In this document: piece after piece, positions 1 through 8,966 of the stretch
Position numbering within the stretch: the stretch's first letter is position 1
Layout of the letters: each line of letters starts with the position of its first letter
NCBI GenBank assembly: GCA_013299105.1
Contig: JAAFJY010000003.1
Span: 124,001 to 188,000, forward strand
Source of the DNA: Chitinophagales bacterium
Lineage (GTDB): Bacteria > Bacteroidota > Bacteroidia > Chitinophagales > Saprospiraceae
Direction of reading: 5' to 3'
DNA length: 64,000 bases
Made by a program: the position numbers and the translations under genes
Notes under the pieces: model-generated
What the model was told of the DNA's origin: nothing
What the model saw: the letters and a program-made list of their open reading frames with translations, nothing else
The model's database searches: none

Positions 1-2
1 TT

Positions 3-3000
3 TTCCGTGAAATGGCTGCGGAGTATGGCATCGCCGACACCAATTACAGCACCAATTGCGCTTTTTTTGATTACGACCGCGATGGTGACCTCGACCTTTT
101 CCTATCAGTCAACCACCAAGAGCAGGAAGAACTGCCCAACGCCTACAAAACGCGCTTGCTGGACAGCCTCAACTACAACCGCGACCGCTTGTACCGCAAT
201 GATTTCGATGCCAAACTGGGCCACGCCCATTTCACCGATGTCTCGGTCCAGGCGGGGATCAGTGGCGAAGGCTATGGGCTGGCAATCAACATTTGCGACC
301 TCAACCAAGATGGCTGGAAAGACATCTACGTTTCGAACGACTACCTCTCCACCGACCATTTGTACATCAACAATCAAAACGGCACCTTTAGTGACCGTGC
401 AGGAGCATATTTCAAACACACTTCCTACTCGGCGATGGGCAATGAAGTCAGCGACCTCAACAACGATGGCCTGATGGAAGTCATCGCCCTCGACATGCTG
501 CCCGAAGACAACCTGCGGCGCAAAACCATGTTGACCCCCAACAACTACAACTCCTATCAAAACAACGCCCAGTTTGGCTACCAATTCCAGCATGTACGCA
601 ATACCTTGCAATGGAACCAAGGTATGATTCCAGGGAAAGGTCGACCCGCTTTTGCGGAAATCGCCATGTTGGCCGGAGTGAGTTCTACCGACTGGAGCTG
701 GACCCCGCTGGTGGCCGATTTTGACCACGATGGTCTGCGCGACCTGGTCGTGACCAATGGATTTCCCCGCGACATCACCGACCGCGACTTTATGGATTAC
801 CATTCGGATGTGAGTAGCTTGGCCAGCATTGGCATGTTGATGGACCGCATTCCCTCGATCAAGCTCAAAAACTACGCTTTCCGCAACCTGGGCGGCCTGA
901 AGTTTGAGAATACCAGCGCCAAATGGGGTTTTGACACGCCTTCTTTCTCCAATGGTGCTGCCTATGGCGATCTCGACAACGATGGCGACCTCGATTTGGT
1001 GATCAACAACATCGACGACCCGGCCATGTTGTATCAAAACCAACAAAACGAACAGCAAAAAAAAGCCAAGAAAAAACAACATTGGCTCAACATCCGCTTG
1101 AAAGGGGAGGGGCAAAATCCCGCAGCCTTGGGGGCCACCATCCACATTACTTATGGCAAGTACGATCAGCAAGTGTGGGAATACAGCCCATACCGGGGCT
1201 ATTTGTCTTCGATCCAGCCTTTGGCACATTTTGGTTTGGGTGAAAATGAATGGGTCAAATCAATAACGGTAACTTGGCCTGATGGCTCGGTACAAACCCA
1301 GAATAAGGTCAAAGCCGACCAGGTTTTGGAGATCAAAAAAACCAAAACGGGCCTCAAAGCCACTAACGAATACCTGGCCAACGCCGAGACCTGGTTCAAA
1401 AACATCACGACCGACCTGGGCATCGATTACGTGCAAAAAGAAAGTGACTTCATCGACTTCAACCTCCAGCCGCTGCTTCCACACAAGCTGTCGCAATTTG
1501 GCCCCGGCATGTCCGTAGCCGATGTGAATGGCGATGGTTTGGACGACGTGTACGTCGGTGCCGGACACTTGTACAAAGGCAAGTTTTTATTACAAAAAGC
1601 CGATGGCAGGTTTGAGTTGAAGGACCTTTTGCCAGGCAAAGAAGGTCCCGAAAAACTAGGCGAAGAACTGGGAACCCTATTTTTTGACGCCGATGGCGAT
1701 GGCGACCAAGACTTGTATTGCGTAAGGGGTGGCAATGAATTTTCGGCTGACAATGCGGTTTACCAGGACGTTTTTTATGAAAATCAAAATGGCCAATTCC
1801 AACTTAATACCCAGGCCTTGCCCACCTTTTTGAAAAGTGGCTCTTGCGTGCGCGCCGCTGATTACGACCAAGATGGCGACCTTGACCTGTTGGTAGCAGG
1901 TCGCCATGTGCCGCACCAATTCCCCTTGCCAGCCAGTAGTTTTTTGCTGAAAAATGAGAGCAAAAAAGGCCAAATCAAGTTCCAATTGGACGCCAATAAC
2001 AACAAAAGCCTGGATAAAATTGGCCTGGTCTGCGATGCCCTCTGGACCGATTATGACCATGACGGCTGGCAAGACCTGATGCTTGCTGGAGAATTCATGC
2101 CATTGACTTTTTTGAAAAACGAAAAAGGAAAATTCCAACCAGCTCAAACCCAGGGCTTGAACGAAGCCAAAGGTTGCTGGACCAGCCTGGCTGGTGCTGA
2201 TTTTGACGGCGACGGCGACACCGACTACATTGCTGGTAACTTGGGGCAAAATCACCTCTTCAAAGCCACCGAAAAGCAACCTTTGCGCATTTATGCCGCC
2301 GATTTTGACAGCAATGGCGGACTGGATGCCGTTCCAACAGTGTATTTCAACAACGAAAAGGGGCAAGCCCAGGAATTTCCCTACCACATGCGCCTGGACC
2401 TGGACCGCCAAATCATCACGACCAAGCGTTTTTACCTCTACCACCACGAATACGCCAAAACGGGGATGCAGGACTACTTGGCCAATTTCAAAAATGTGAA
2501 ACCCCTGGTGGTTTCTGCCACTTACCTGTTCAATGCTTACGTGGAAAACCAGGGTGATGGAAAATTTGCCCTGCATGAATTGCCCTTGCAAGCCCAAGTC
2601 GCTCCTTTGAACGGCATGGCCATCGCCGATTGGAATACGGATGGGCATTTGGATGTGCTGGCAGTTGGCAATGACTTTGGCACCGAAGTAACCACGGGCC
2701 GCTTAGATGCCTGCAATGGCCTCCTTTTGTTGGGCAATGGCAAAGGTGGATTCAAGGCTGCGAGCTATCAGCAGTCGGGTTTTTACGTGCCTGGCGATGC
2801 CAAGAGCCTGGTGCTTTTGGCAGGTGCTAAAAAAGATGTCATCGTGATGGCCGGACAAAACCAAGGTCCAGTAGAGGTTTTTCGCTGGCAAAAAAATGCT
2901 CGCATCATCCGCCTAAACGCCAACGATGTGCGCTTGGAATGGAATGTAAATGGTGAAAAACAAAGCCAGGAAGTGCCAATTGGCCAGTCTTTTTTGTCGC

Positions 3001-3083
3001 AGTCTAGTAGATTTGCGATCTTACCAAGTGCAGCAAGTAATATTCAAACAGTAAATGTCAAGGGTCAAAAAAGGAGGCTTTAA
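3..3083 (+). CDS. VCBS/FG-GAP repeat protein with ASPIC/UnbV domain (5' truncated)
   Basis: The open frame runs in from before the window, so the true start and any signal peptide are missing; about 1026 codons are visible. Many FG-GAP/VCBS calcium-binding loops of the DxDxDGDxD type occur (for example DYDRDGDLDLF near the start, DLNQDGWKD, DLDNDGDLDL), giving a beta-propeller-like fold. An ASPIC/UnbV segment follows at roughly residues 375-430 (NPAALGATIHI, then VTWPDGSVQT), and a second block of FG-GAP repeats fills the rest. Proteins with this architecture in Bacteroidota are exported surface proteins, often near SusC/SusD systems; whether such genes lie upstream cannot be seen. No catalytic residues are evident. 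Family assignment is firm; binding partner is unknown. Confidence 0.9.
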   Translation, partial: FREMAAEYGIADTNYSTNCAFFDYDRDGDLDLFLSVNHQEQEELPNAYKTRLLDSLNYNRDRLYRNDFDAKLGHAHFTDVSVQAGISGEGYGLAINICDLNQDGWKDIYVSNDYLSTDHLYINNQNGTFSDRAGAYFKHTSYSAMGNEVSDLNNDGLMEVIALDMLPEDNLRRKTMLTPNNYNSYQNNAQFGYQFQHVRNTLQWNQGMIPGKGRPAFAEIAMLAGVSSTDWSWTPLVADFDHDGLRDLVVTNGFPRDITDRDFMDYHSDVSSLASIGMLMDRIPSIKLKNYAFRNLGGLKFENTSAKWGFDTPSFSNGAAYGDLDNDGDLDLVINNIDDPAMLYQNQQNEQQKKAKKKQHWLNIRLKGEGQNPAALGATIHITYGKYDQQVWEYSPYRGYLSSIQPLAHFGLGENEWVKSITVTWPDGSVQTQNKVKADQVLEIKKTKTGLKATNEYLANAETWFKNITTDLGIDYVQKESDFIDFNLQPLLPHKLSQFGPGMSVADVNGDGLDDVYVGAGHLYKGKFLLQKADGRFELKDLLPGKEGPEKLGEELGTLFFDADGDGDQDLYCVRGGNEFSADNAVYQDVFYENQNGQFQLNTQALPTFLKSGSCVRAADYDQDGDLDLLVAGRHVPHQFPLPASSFLLKNESKKGQIKFQLDANNNKSLDKIGLVCDALWTDYDHDGWQDLMLAGEFMPLTFLKNEKGKFQPAQTQGLNEAKGCWTSLAGADFDGDGDTDYIAGNLGQNHLFKATEKQPLRIYAADFDSNGGLDAVPTVYFNNEKGQAQEFPYHMRLDLDRQIITTKRFYLYHHEYAKTGMQDYLANFKNVKPLVVSATYLFNAYVENQGDGKFALHELPLQAQVAPLNGMAIADWNTDGHLDVLAVGNDFGTEVTTGRLDACNGLLLLGNGKGGFKAASYQQSGFYVPGDAKSLVLLAGAKKDVIVMAGQNQGPVEVFRWQKNARIIRLNANDVRLEWNVNGEKQSQEVPIGQSFLSQSSRFAILPSAASNIQTVNVKGQKRRL

Positions 3084-3211
3084 AAATACTTGCTGTTAAA
3101 ACTGCTAACACTTGCTCTTCCAGAGGTGGTTTTCGTGTTAAACTTTTCTAAAAGCCTTTTAAGGAATAGTGGCAAGGCTTAAATTCCGCATCAAATACAA
3201 AAACGACCGGA

Positions 3212-3748
3212 ATGAGAGCTTTACTTCTTACCGTATTTGCAAGTCTGGTTTTGAGTGCCTGTTCGCCTAGCTTGAGCCATTTTACCCAAGACTTGTACGA
3301 CCGCCAACGCTGGAGCGAGGGTGATTTGAAAAAAATCCAATTCTACCTTTCCGATGACATTGTACTGCGCAGGCAATTGGGCGGTAGCTCCTCGGAGATC
3401 ATCAATGGTAAGGTACGAATGGTGAATGGCCGCAGGGTTGAAGAAATCGTCATCCCTCACGGTACACCTGGTGTTTATATGTTCAGCCCCAAGGTCAATC
3501 GTTTAGCGGTATCTTTTGAAGATGGTTCAGCGGAGCGATACCTCATGTTTGGCCCCAGTCCCAAGGCTGGAGATCGTTTTGTGCTCTTGGCCAAAGAGTG
3601 GAACCGCGATCAAGGCATCGTTAGCTACGACGGCCGCGAGTACGAGATCAACTATGGTAGTGCTTTTGCTGGCTTGATGCTCGATTTGCGCAAAATTGAT
3701 GAACTCAATCGCAATAGTCGCGTTGTCAATGGCCGACGGGTAAATTGA
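3212..3748 (+). CDS. small lipoprotein, function unknown
   Basis: 178 residues. The N-terminus has a short hydrophobic stretch ending in a lipobox (LVLSAC, Cys about residue 16), so it should be exported and lipid-anchored. The mature part is beta-rich by eye and carries the phrase VNGRRV twice, once mid-protein and once at the C-terminus. I do not recognise a family. It lies 128 bp after the VCBS protein on the same strand and converges with the kinase gene on the other strand, 13 bp from its end. The lipoprotein signal is seen in the sequence; any role in the envelope is inference. Confidence 0.75.
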   Translation: MRALLLTVFASLVLSACSPSLSHFTQDLYDRQRWSEGDLKKIQFYLSDDIVLRRQLGGSSSEIINGKVRMVNGRRVEEIVIPHGTPGVYMFSPKVNRLAVSFEDGSAERYLMFGPSPKAGDRFVLLAKEWNRDQGIVSYDGREYEINYGSAFAGLMLDLRKIDELNRNSRVVNGRRVN

Positions 3749-3761
3749 AACGAACCCAAGT

Positions 3762-5798
3762 TTATGAATAACTCGGATCGGGCAAGGAGACGATGAACTT
3801 GCTCGGTCCGTTTGCTTGGATAAAAGCGCTTAATTTTCCTCCGTTGCTTTCTAAAAAGTTTCGGATCATGTCTAGTTTTTCCTGTCTATCCAGCTGGTCT
3901 TCTTTTGAAAGTACACTTGTTTTGGGCACAAGTTCTGCAATTTCAATGAGGGTAGTGTCTTCTTCCCTGCGGGCTCTGACATAACTACTGTTAGTGGATG
4001 GTTCTTCTTCAGCGATCACTCGCGACAGTAAGTTGCGCAAGGCAATTTTCAACATACCCACATCGCCATAAAGCTCAATGTCTTTAGGGACTTCCACCCT
4101 AAGACCCAGGTTGTCCATTTTTTGGGTCAGGCGAATGGCCTCTAGTTGTTCTTCAATCAAGCTGTTGAGCGAAAATTCCTGACGCAGGGGCTCGTATTTT
4201 TCCAATTGAAAACGGGCAGTAAACAAGATGTCTTCCAATAAATTGAGCGAACTGTGGGTTTGTCTTTGTAAAACTTTCAAGGCTTCTGTTTGGTAATTTT
4301 CGGTAGCATTGGGGTTGGTCAAGCCGCTGAGTACTTTTTGAATGGCATCCAATGGCAAACGAAAATCGTGTGCGATCATGCCGAAAAGTTGATTTTTGTA
4401 GTTGCTCAAGTTTTCGAATCGTTGCCTTTGCTCCTCGATTTTTGACTGGCTTTCCAGTAGTTGTGCATTTACTTGCTGGCGATAGCGATAGGTTCGCGAA
4501 AATACGAATACACCAAAAATACCCAATGAAAGGATACCTAGTAGAATCCATCGCATCAATTTACCCTTTTCCAATTTTTCTTGGTATCTACTGGACAGAG
4601 AGGATTCTAATTCCCAATTTTGATAGGCCTCTTGCTGGAATTTGAAATAATTGCGGTCGGCTTGCGAGCTCAGGTCTCCTTCCAGTTGCTGTGCTTTGCG
4701 AAAAGCTTGCAGTGATTCTTGAAAGCGACCAAGTTTTTTGAAGATCTCGGATCTGGTTTCATAAGCCTCAATAAGATAGGTAGCCAAATTCATTTGGTGC
4801 ATACCTTCCAGAGCCAAATCGTTGTAATACAGTGCTGAATCAAGGCGGTTTAATTTGAGCAAAACGTAGCTGTAATGCTCATGCGCGATGGCCATTCCCC
4901 AGTCGTCCTGTTCCTTTCGACAAAGATTGATACCCGTTCTGGCATAAGTAATGCCTAAGCTGGGATTCTCCATTTCTGCATGGAGCTTCCCAAATTGCGA
5001 ATGAATGTCGGCTGCCAAAAGATGAAGTTTATAGCGTTGGGCCAGTTCCAGGGATTGGGTGATTAGGGCAATTGCCTTGTTGTACTGTTTTTGTTCGGAT
5101 GCACAGTAGGCCATACACTGAAGGGTTATGGCCTCGGATTTAGGGTTGGGATCATTGCGATTTAGATCCATGCTTTCATTCAGGTATTCTTCTGCTTTGG
5201 TATAGTATTTTAGGTCAATGTACGCGAGGCCTAAGCTGGAAAGGTCTTGAGCCAAGGCACTTTTGTTGCCTATTTCCTTGTACATTCCAATGGAGCGAAA
5301 TAAATACTCCATTCCCACAGAATGGCTTCCGTTAGCAGAGTATACATTGCCTAGAATCGAGAAATTACCAGCGATGAGGTTTCGGTCTTTTTGCTCGTCT
5401 AGCGCCAGGTTAGATTCCAAAGCCAATTTTATTGCCTCGTCAAAATTGCCTACATAATAATGATGGGCTGCAGACTGATGCAAAGCCCTCCCTAACAAAC
5501 TATTATTCAGTGAAGTTTTGGCCAAAGGCAGTGCCAGTTGATTGTAAGTGTTCGCTTTAAGGTTGTCAGAATAAATAATAGAATCGAAAAGATTCAGGTA
5601 AATCTCAAGTTTAGCTTTGTCTGATAATTTTGTTTTTAAAGCTTGCTCCATCGCAGCCACTGTTGGGCCTTTTTGTGCAAACACTTGCGGTAATGAAATC
5701 AAAACCCCAAATAGCATCAACACAAAATAAACACCTATCCTCCTGCTTTTGCAGTGCGTGGCCAGGACCAAAAGTCTACATGTTTGAGATTTTAACAT
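3762..5798 (-). CDS. TPR histidine-kinase paralogue with degenerate ATPase domain
   Basis: 678 residues: N-terminal hydrophobic export segment, a TPR-rich sensor region (about 60-400), one membrane helix (about 418-437), a coiled linker and a DHp helix with MIAHDFRLPL (His about 477). The C-terminal part aligns by eye with the HATPase_c domain of the upstream neighbour, but the ATP-binding boxes are lost: the N box reads LRNLLSRVIAEEE instead of LRNLLVNALKFSS, the DxGxG box reads ELVPKTS, and the GxGLxLV box reads KLDMIRNFLES. It probably cannot bind ATP normally, yet the frame is intact. It starts 7 bp after the stop of the neighbouring kinase, so the two are likely co-transcribed. I infer a pseudokinase partner or phosphatase-type subunit. 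Confidence 0.8.
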   Translation of the reverse strand: MLKSQTCRLLVLATHCKSRRIGVYFVLMLFGVLISLPQVFAQKGPTVAAMEQALKTKLSDKAKLEIYLNLFDSIIYSDNLKANTYNQLALPLAKTSLNNSLLGRALHQSAAHHYYVGNFDEAIKLALESNLALDEQKDRNLIAGNFSILGNVYSANGSHSVGMEYLFRSIGMYKEIGNKSALAQDLSSLGLAYIDLKYYTKAEEYLNESMDLNRNDPNPKSEAITLQCMAYCASEQKQYNKAIALITQSLELAQRYKLHLLAADIHSQFGKLHAEMENPSLGITYARTGINLCRKEQDDWGMAIAHEHYSYVLLKLNRLDSALYYNDLALEGMHQMNLATYLIEAYETRSEIFKKLGRFQESLQAFRKAQQLEGDLSSQADRNYFKFQQEAYQNWELESSLSSRYQEKLEKGKLMRWILLGILSLGIFGVFVFSRTYRYRQQVNAQLLESQSKIEEQRQRFENLSNYKNQLFGMIAHDFRLPLDAIQKVLSGLTNPNATENYQTEALKVLQRQTHSSLNLLEDILFTARFQLEKYEPLRQEFSLNSLIEEQLEAIRLTQKMDNLGLRVEVPKDIELYGDVGMLKIALRNLLSRVIAEEEPSTNSSYVRARREEDTTLIEIAELVPKTSVLSKEDQLDRQEKLDMIRNFLESNGGKLSAFIQANGPSKFIVSLPDPSYS

Positions 5799-5805
5799 TT
5801 TTCGT

Positions 5806-7893
5806 TCATTGGTTTTGTACAGCTAAACTACGTGGATCGAGCGCAAGGTCTGGTTTTTGCTTTTTATTCTTCACGTTAGGTATGGATATAATAAAGGTAC
5901 ACCCTTTCTGAAGATCTGAAAATCCCTTTAAAGTACCACCTTGATTTTCAATGGACTGCCTAACCAGGGATAAACCGATGCCAGAGCCACTTTCGCCCAG
6001 GGTTCCTTTTCTAGGCAGGCGGCCTTGCATGGCTTTTTCCATTTCATCCTGGGTCATGCCAATGCCTTCATCTTTGATTTCAATAAGGGTCTCTTTTTCG
6101 CCTTGGTCAGCATGGATAAAAATACTTTGGCCTGCTGAAGAAAACTTCAATGCATTGACCAATAAGTTTCTCAAAGCCATTTTCAACATATTGGCATCAC
6201 TGTAGAAAACCAAATTAGGGTTGACGTCGAGGTGAAAGTTGACAGGTTTATCCGGCGCAAACAATTGTACTGACTCAATTAGTTCTTTGACCAAGGGGTA
6301 CAGGTGTACGGGCTCGTAAATCCGATCATAACGATTCATTTGTATTTGAGCCCAGTAGAGTAAGTTTTCGAGCAAACTACTGGTACGTGCAGTTTGTTGA
6401 CGAAGCAGGTTAAACCAACGCAAGCGCTCCGTACTTTGAGTATCGGGGTCGTTCAAATTTTCCAAAACGGCTAAAATAGCTTTCAATGGCGAGCGTAAGT
6501 CATGTGAAATGATGCTGAAAAGGTGGTCTTTAACTTGGTTTAGTTTGAGCAACTGGTCTTTTTGTTCTTCAATCTCCTTATTCTGAACCCGGAGTTTGCG
6601 GTTGATGCGTTGACGGAACAGGCTAAGCCCAAAAAAAGCAGCTCCAATGATCAAAATCAAGCAACTCAATAAAATCGTAATTGCACGCTCCTGGCGCTCG
6701 GTCGACAATTCTGCATCATAGCGTGCACGCGTTTTTTCCTGGGTCGTGATCATTGTGTACTCCAACTGTTTGCGCTCAAAAACTTGCCTCAAGGGGTCTG
6801 TTAAGGCGCTGTCAGTCAGAGATTTACTCCATTCATAGTGCAATAAAGCATTGCTGAGGTCTCCTTTTCGTTCAAAGATACTGCCTTTAAATTCGATCAA
6901 TTCTTGGTATTCTTTGGACCATTTTTTCTGGGGCAAAATTTGCAGCGCTTTTTGACAATAGTAAGCAGCAGAATCAAGTGCCCCTTTGTTTAGCATTAAT
7001 TTGGCACGGGTATGATAAGTTGCAGAACGAGTTTGCAGATTTTCTGATGCAAGTTTTAAGGCACGGTTGTTGTGCTGAAGGCCCAAATCAATTTGATCGG
7101 TATTAAGGTCGATCAAACTTAGTTCATTCAGGGTTTGAGCCTGAAGGTCTGAAAGTTTATACCGTTCATGGGTACCCAAGGCCAGGCTTAATAAATCCAT
7201 GGACTCATCTAACTTTTTTTGGATAACCTTGTTGCGTCCCAACAATAACAATGCCAACCCCTCACCATACTGATAGGCGTCTTGTTGTGCCAGTCGGCGT
7301 GCTTCATTGAGGTCTTTGGTTGCCAGCAAACTTTGTTTAAGTTGACTTTTGATCCCCCCAATGGTACACAAATAGTCCACTTGCTTGCGTATCTCATGCG
7401 TTGGACTCACCCCTCTCATGGTACTCAGTGCCTTTTGGTAATATTCCAGCGATTTGACCGAATTGTTCATTGCGACATGCAAGTCACCCAGCAAAGCATA
7501 ACTTAGGGCAACTTGGGTAGGAATTTTTGCAACCTGAAAATACCGCAACCCGGCTAAGTAAGACCCCAACGCCTCCACGAATTCATCTCTACTTACTTGA
7601 ATCCGGCCCAAATTTTTATAATAAATACCCAAAGATGAGTAGTCTTCTAGTTTTTCGAGTAGCGGAAAAGCTTTTTGTAAGTACTCTTCCGCTGCTGTAG
7701 GATTGGTAGTAATAAGTTCATCACTAAGGAGCAGATAGCCAGAAGCACGCCTTTTTAGGGTTTCATCTTGGGTTTGAGCAAACATAATGACCGGGCTTGA
7801 CCAACAAATGAGGAGCAAACCACCTAGAAGCAGGGTCAGAATAGACCGAATAGGAGCAAAGTGTTCTCTCAATAGAATAATATTTATTACCAT
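5806..7893 (-). CDS. TPR-containing sensor histidine kinase
   Basis: 695 residues. A signal-like hydrophobic N-terminus is followed by TPR repeats (about 45-390), a membrane helix (about 408-430), a coiled-coil linker, a HisKA domain with IISHDLRSPLKAI (His about 464), and a complete HATPase_c domain with N box (LRNLLVNALKF), DEGIGM and a glycine-rich SGSGIGLSLV. It should sense through the exported TPR region and autophosphorylate on the cytoplasmic side. No response regulator is adjacent; the downstream gene is a degenerate paralogue 7 bp away, which suggests duplication followed by division of labour. The first ATG gives a plausible export signal; a later start cannot be excluded. Confidence 0.88.
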   Translation of the reverse strand: MVINIILLREHFAPIRSILTLLLGGLLLICWSSPVIMFAQTQDETLKRRASGYLLLSDELITTNPTAAEEYLQKAFPLLEKLEDYSSLGIYYKNLGRIQVSRDEFVEALGSYLAGLRYFQVAKIPTQVALSYALLGDLHVAMNNSVKSLEYYQKALSTMRGVSPTHEIRKQVDYLCTIGGIKSQLKQSLLATKDLNEARRLAQQDAYQYGEGLALLLLGRNKVIQKKLDESMDLLSLALGTHERYKLSDLQAQTLNELSLIDLNTDQIDLGLQHNNRALKLASENLQTRSATYHTRAKLMLNKGALDSAAYYCQKALQILPQKKWSKEYQELIEFKGSIFERKGDLSNALLHYEWSKSLTDSALTDPLRQVFERKQLEYTMITTQEKTRARYDAELSTERQERAITILLSCLILIIGAAFFGLSLFRQRINRKLRVQNKEIEEQKDQLLKLNQVKDHLFSIISHDLRSPLKAILAVLENLNDPDTQSTERLRWFNLLRQQTARTSSLLENLLYWAQIQMNRYDRIYEPVHLYPLVKELIESVQLFAPDKPVNFHLDVNPNLVFYSDANMLKMALRNLLVNALKFSSAGQSIFIHADQGEKETLIEIKDEGIGMTQDEMEKAMQGRLPRKGTLGESGSGIGLSLVRQSIENQGGTLKGFSDLQKGCTFIISIPNVKNKKQKPDLALDPRSLAVQNQ

Positions 7894-8136
7894 TTAAGGG
7901 GGATTCTCAAAATTAAGTTATAGTAGGGGCAAGTCCAAATATTCACTAGAGTTTTTTCAAGTTCAAAGAGATGCCAGCGTAGCTTTGACAAGTTTGGGGA
8001 GATTGTTCATTAAAAAACCACGCCTTTTAATAAAATAAGCGCCCTTTTTGAAAAATCCTGTCTCCACGGTAGTGAAATTTCATGTACTTTAGTATTGTGA
8101 AGTTAAGTGAGTACATAACGATGTTCAACCTTATCA
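7894..8136. other. intergenic region, no gene seen
   Basis: Left part of a 1.07 kb AT-rich gap between the divergent kinase gene and the DUF3667 gene. No open frame with family resemblance is visible. It must hold the promoter of the kinase pair. The remainder of the gap holds the two small-RNA candidates listed separately. Confidence 0.5.
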
Positions 8137-8339
8137 CCGAAACCACATACCCAGTTTAAAGAAACAACGTTCTAGCGTGTGTCTAAACATCAAAAGCTTA
8201 GGTGAGAAACGAGTCAAATTTTGACTACCCCTCTTCGAAGGGTAGCAGGAAAAGTAAAGTCATCAACGGATGATGTTACTCCCCTAGTGGATAGCAGCCT
8301 AAGTTGAGCCCTTTGTGGCGAATAAAAAATTTGAAACAT

Positions 8340-8414
8340 GCGCTTTTAGCGTTAAAGATCAAGTATTACAGTGTTCTATTGTTGGCGCCCTTTGTGTGAG
8401 GGCGTTCTTTTTTT
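8340..8414 (+). repeat. 75-bp perfect direct repeat, copy 1
   Basis: Identical over 75 bp to 8762-8836. Contains a small CGCT/AGCG hairpin and the terminator stem. Confidence 0.95.
8386..8414 (+). terminator. intrinsic terminator of the long RNA candidate
   Basis: Stem CGCCCT/AGGGCG (8386-8391 with 8399-8404), 7-nt loop, followed by TTC and seven T. Confidence 0.8.
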
Positions 8415-8700
8415 AATACTTTGATCCAAGATTTTCATTTTTTCAGGCTGAGATTCATTAGAGTAAGGGCTTGCAAGGCTTTGAAAAGTTTACCATTCTG
8501 CAATATTTTTTAACAAAAAGCTTACACAAGCATTTGCTTTTGTCTAGTTCGTTAAAAAAAACGCCCCCTCCGAAAAAATAAGGCACCTTTCAGAAAAAAA
8601 CCTAACAAACGTTTCAAAACCCTATTACTTTGGCACCATCAATGAGTACAAAGTACACATTAACACAGAGAAGAGATTAAAAGGTAAAATGGTAGGTTCG

Positions 8701-8731
8701 TTTGTTTAAACGAAAATAATTTTTACCTTTG
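8701..8731 (+). promoter_or_regulatory. Bacteroidota-type promoter for short RNA
   Basis: TTTG at 8701-8704, a 19-bp spacer and TACCTTTG at 8724-8731 match the established Bacteroides consensus (TTTG-N19-21-TAnnTTTG). Transcription would begin near 8738. Confidence 0.7.
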
Positions 8732-8761
8732 CGCTCGCTAAACTACCCAGTTAAAAAAACA

Positions 8762-8836
8762 GCGCTTTTAGCGTTAAAGATCAAGTATTACAGTGTTCTA
8801 TTGTTGGCGCCCTTTGTGTGAGGGCGTTCTTTTTTT
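8762..8836 (+). repeat. 75-bp perfect direct repeat, copy 2
   Basis: Identical to 8340-8414; no mismatch over 75 bp, whereas the flanks have diverged, so the shared part is either recent or under selection. Confidence 0.95.
8808..8836 (+). terminator. intrinsic terminator of the short RNA candidate
   Basis: CGCCCT (8808-8813) pairs with AGGGCG (8821-8826), followed by TTC and a run of seven T. Confidence 0.8.
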
Positions 8837-8966
8837 CTGGTAGTTTTATCCGACTTTTACGCCTTCCAATCTAATAAATCATTCCCTTCGACGTATATCT
8901 TTTGTCTTTTACCGTTTTAAGCTTAGATTTGAAAAGTCTAATTTGCTAAAGCCTGCTTCTATTATT

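Larger units (their letters stand above)
8137..8414 (+). ncRNA. candidate structured RNA, long version
   Basis: Ends in a 75-bp segment (8340-8414) repeated identically at 8762-8836, which contains the CGCTTTTAGCG hairpin and the intrinsic terminator. The 5' part (8148 onward, TACCCAGTTTAAAGAAACA) also resembles the 5' part of the shorter copy, so both look like the same RNA. In this copy about 160 nt is inserted. The insert can fold: AGCTTAGG near 8197 pairs with CCTAAGTT near 8309, enclosing AGTCAAA/TTTGACT, CTACCC/GGGTAG (loop with TTCG), and AGTAA-TCATC-aacg-GATGA-TTACT stems. No reading frame explains this. I do not recognise it as 6S, tmRNA, SRP RNA or RNase P RNA. The 5' end is approximate. 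Confidence 0.5.
8738..8836 (+). ncRNA. candidate small RNA, short version (~99 nt)
   Basis: Bounded by the promoter at 8701-8731 and an intrinsic terminator at 8808-8836 (CGCCCT/AGGGCG stem and seven T). It contains TACCCAGTTAAAAAAACA, then a CGCT-TTT-AGCG hairpin, then a spacer that is identical to the end of the long copy. It lies about 130 bp upstream of the DUF3667 gene but terminates before it, so it could be either a free sRNA or an attenuated leader. Confidence 0.55.

Noticed and set aside
105-1229. 374-codon open frame on the minus strand inside the VCBS gene
   Set aside because: It mirrors the repeat-rich plus-strand gene, has an odd valine/isoleucine/glycine-rich composition and no family features; a shadow frame.
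8632-8648. TTTGGCACCATCAATGAG considered as a sigma-54 promoter
   Set aside because: The -24 part fits but there is no TTGC at the proper distance.
7894-8942. Possibility that the structured region is tmRNA, RNase P RNA or SRP RNA
   Set aside because: No T-loop/CCA end, no GAGGAAAGTCC box and no GGAAG/AGCAGG SRP loop context was found.
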